Below, one piece after another: positions 5,303-6,220 of a DNA stretch of 6,220 bases; position 1 is the first letter of the stretch; the number at the start of each line of letters is the position of its first letter. Both the position numbers and the translations under genes were made by a program. The DNA is from Pseudomonadota bacterium (GTDB lineage: Bacteria > Pseudomonadota > Gammaproteobacteria > Xanthomonadales > Xanthomonadaceae). The DNA lies in contig JAEWOJ010000173.1 in assembly GCA_023399815.1 (NCBI GenBank), positions 1 to 6,220 on the forward strand, written 5' to 3'. Under the pieces are notes generated by a model, which was given only the letters and a program-made list of their open reading frames with translations, did not search any database and had not been told where the DNA came from.

Positions 5303-6009
5303 TCATCCGGCGATCGTGCCGTCGCGGCGGGCGATGTCGCCCAGCCGCGCGCTGAAGCGGTCGCCGGGCTGCAGCGCGGCCACGCCGGCGGGCGTGCCCA
5401 TGAACACCAGGTCGCCGGCGCGCAGCGCGTAGAGCCTGGACAGTTCGTGCAGGATTTCCGGCACGTTCCAGATCATGTTGTCGAGCGTGGAATGCTGGCG
5501 CAGCTGGCCGTTGACCTCCAGCGACAGCTCCAGCGGACCCAGGTCGCCCACCTGCGCGGCCGGCACCAGTTCGCTGACCGGCGCGGAATGGTCGAAGCCC
5601 TTGGCGATGTCCCACGGGCCACCCTTGGCCTTGGCCGCGGCCTGCAGGGCGCGGCGGGTCAGGTCCAGGCCGACGCCGTAGGCCAGCACCAGCGACATCG
5701 CCTGGTCGACCGGCAGCACGCCGGCCGGCGCGTCCTTGCCGAGCGCCACCACCAGCTCGACTTCATGGTGCAGGTCGGACGTGGCGGACGGATACGGAAC
5801 CGCCGCATCGCCGGTGACGATGGCATCGCCGGCTTCATGAAGAACATCGGCTGGCCGCGCTCGGCCGCCGACGCGGGGGCGTTGGCGCCCATCTCGCGCG
5901 CGTGGTCGGCGAAATTGCGGCCCACGCAGTAGATGCGGCGCACGGGAAACGTGCCGCCGCCCGCCACCGGAATGCGGGGGATGGGCGGGGTGGGGATCAG
6001 GTCGGTCAT
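5303..6009 (-). pseudogene. Frameshifted fumarylacetoacetate hydrolase family (FAHD1-like) gene
   Basis: Two - strand frames together encode one complete FAH-fold protein of about 235 residues. From the ATG at 6007-6009 the first frame gives MTDLIPTPPIPRIPVAGGG, then IYCVGRNFADHAREMG and QPMFFMKPA. The sequence then continues in the other frame with DAIVTGDAAVPYP, LHHEVELVVALGK, GVGLDLTRR, GGPWDIAKGFDHSAPVS, and LVFMGTPAGVAALQPGD, ending at TGA 5303-5305. Metal ligands E83, E85 and D116 (reconstructed numbering) are present, as is a conserved lysine near 137. The pattern is closest to FAHD1/YcgM-type acylpyruvate hydrolases or oxaloacetate decarboxylases. One base is missing at about 5827-5829: AAG CCG GC|GAT should read AAG CCG GCN GAT. 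As given, the first frame yields a truncated protein with an unrelated tail. Everything else is well conserved, so the lesion is recent or a sequencing error. mscL follows 58 bp downstream. Confidence 0.85.
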
Positions 6010-6119
6010 GGTTCGTCCGGGAAACGAGGGGCAGGCGCCATGATGCCGGACGGTCGAGCCGCGCAGGTAGTGCCGGCCGCTGGCCGAACACGCGCCATCG
6101 CATTCGCGCTGACGCCCCA

Positions 6120-6138
6120 CGGTTTGCGCCGCAAACCG
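6120..6138. repeat. Perfect 19-bp palindrome upstream of the FAH gene
   Basis: CGGTTTGCG, a single central C, then CGCAAACCG: nine perfectly paired bases on each side. It lies about 110 bp upstream of the FAH-family start. It could be a regulator's operator, a hairpin in the leader, or part of an intergenic repeat; the sequence does not decide. Confidence 0.45.
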
Positions 6139-6168
6139 CGGGCCCCGTCTGTCATCCTCCATCCCCCC

Positions 6169-6206
6169 GCCGCTTCGCGGCCGCCCCCTGACTCAGGGGG
6201 CTTTCC
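6169..6206. terminator. Paired C/G-rich hairpins, possible terminator or intergenic repeat
   Basis: GCCGC-ttc-GCGGC (6169-6181) is followed at once by CCCCCTGA-c-TCAGGGGG (6184-6200) and then CTTTCC on the + strand. The second hairpin with its short T-containing tail could end + strand transcription, but no + strand gene lies just upstream. The first hairpin and its preceding C-run resemble 2885-2904 (CCCCCG followed by CCGCTTCGCGG), suggesting a recurring intergenic element of this genome. Confidence 0.4.
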
Positions 6207-6220
6207 TCCAGATATGCACG

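Overview
The window looks like chromosome from a high-GC gammaproteobacterium of the Xanthomonadaceae (Xanthomonas, Stenotrophomonas or a close relative). This rests on the very high GC of the housekeeping genes, the style of the protein sequences, and GTAG-headed REP-like palindromes and C/G-rich hairpins between genes. It is a family-level inference. No database was consulted.

Layout, left to right. (1) nt 1-345, + strand: the 3' end of a SpoU/TrmH-family RNA methyltransferase gene whose start lies outside the window. (2) nt ~345-993: a short island of clearly lower GC. I counted about 59% GC over 481-600 and 56% over 781-900, against about 81% over 1-120. It carries a type II toxin-antitoxin remnant: an intact antitoxin of the putative addiction module component family (450-674) and a decayed RelE/ParE-type toxin (from 671). 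The methyltransferase frame runs without a stop into the antitoxin frame, so the ORF as read is a fusion. (3) nt 994-2631, - strand: a complete glutamine-dependent NAD+ synthetase (nadE). (4) nt 2632-2954: no gene, but an inverted pair of REP-like repeats enclosing four strong hairpins. (5) nt 2955-4370, - strand: an exported zinc-dependent M28 metallopeptidase. (6) nt 4371-4839: no gene that I can support, only a series of hairpins at both ends. (7) nt 4840-5244, - strand: mscL, the large-conductance mechanosensitive channel. (8) nt 5303-6009, - strand: a fumarylacetoacetate hydrolase family (FAHD1-like) gene broken by a single-base frameshift near 5828. (9) nt 6010-6220: no gene, but palindromic intergenic elements.

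From nadE rightwards all genes lie on the - strand and read leftward. FAH and mscL are 58 bp apart and could share a transcript. M28 and nadE are separated by the 323-bp repeat block and are more likely to be uncoupled. The genes do not form one pathway: NAD biosynthesis, extracytoplasmic peptide hydrolysis, osmotic protection and acylpyruvate/oxaloacetate metabolism are ordinary housekeeping functions. The unusual content is the degraded toxin-antitoxin insertion fused to a methyltransferase, the frameshifted FAH gene and the repeat block between M28 and nadE. I found no convincing undescribed multi-gene system.
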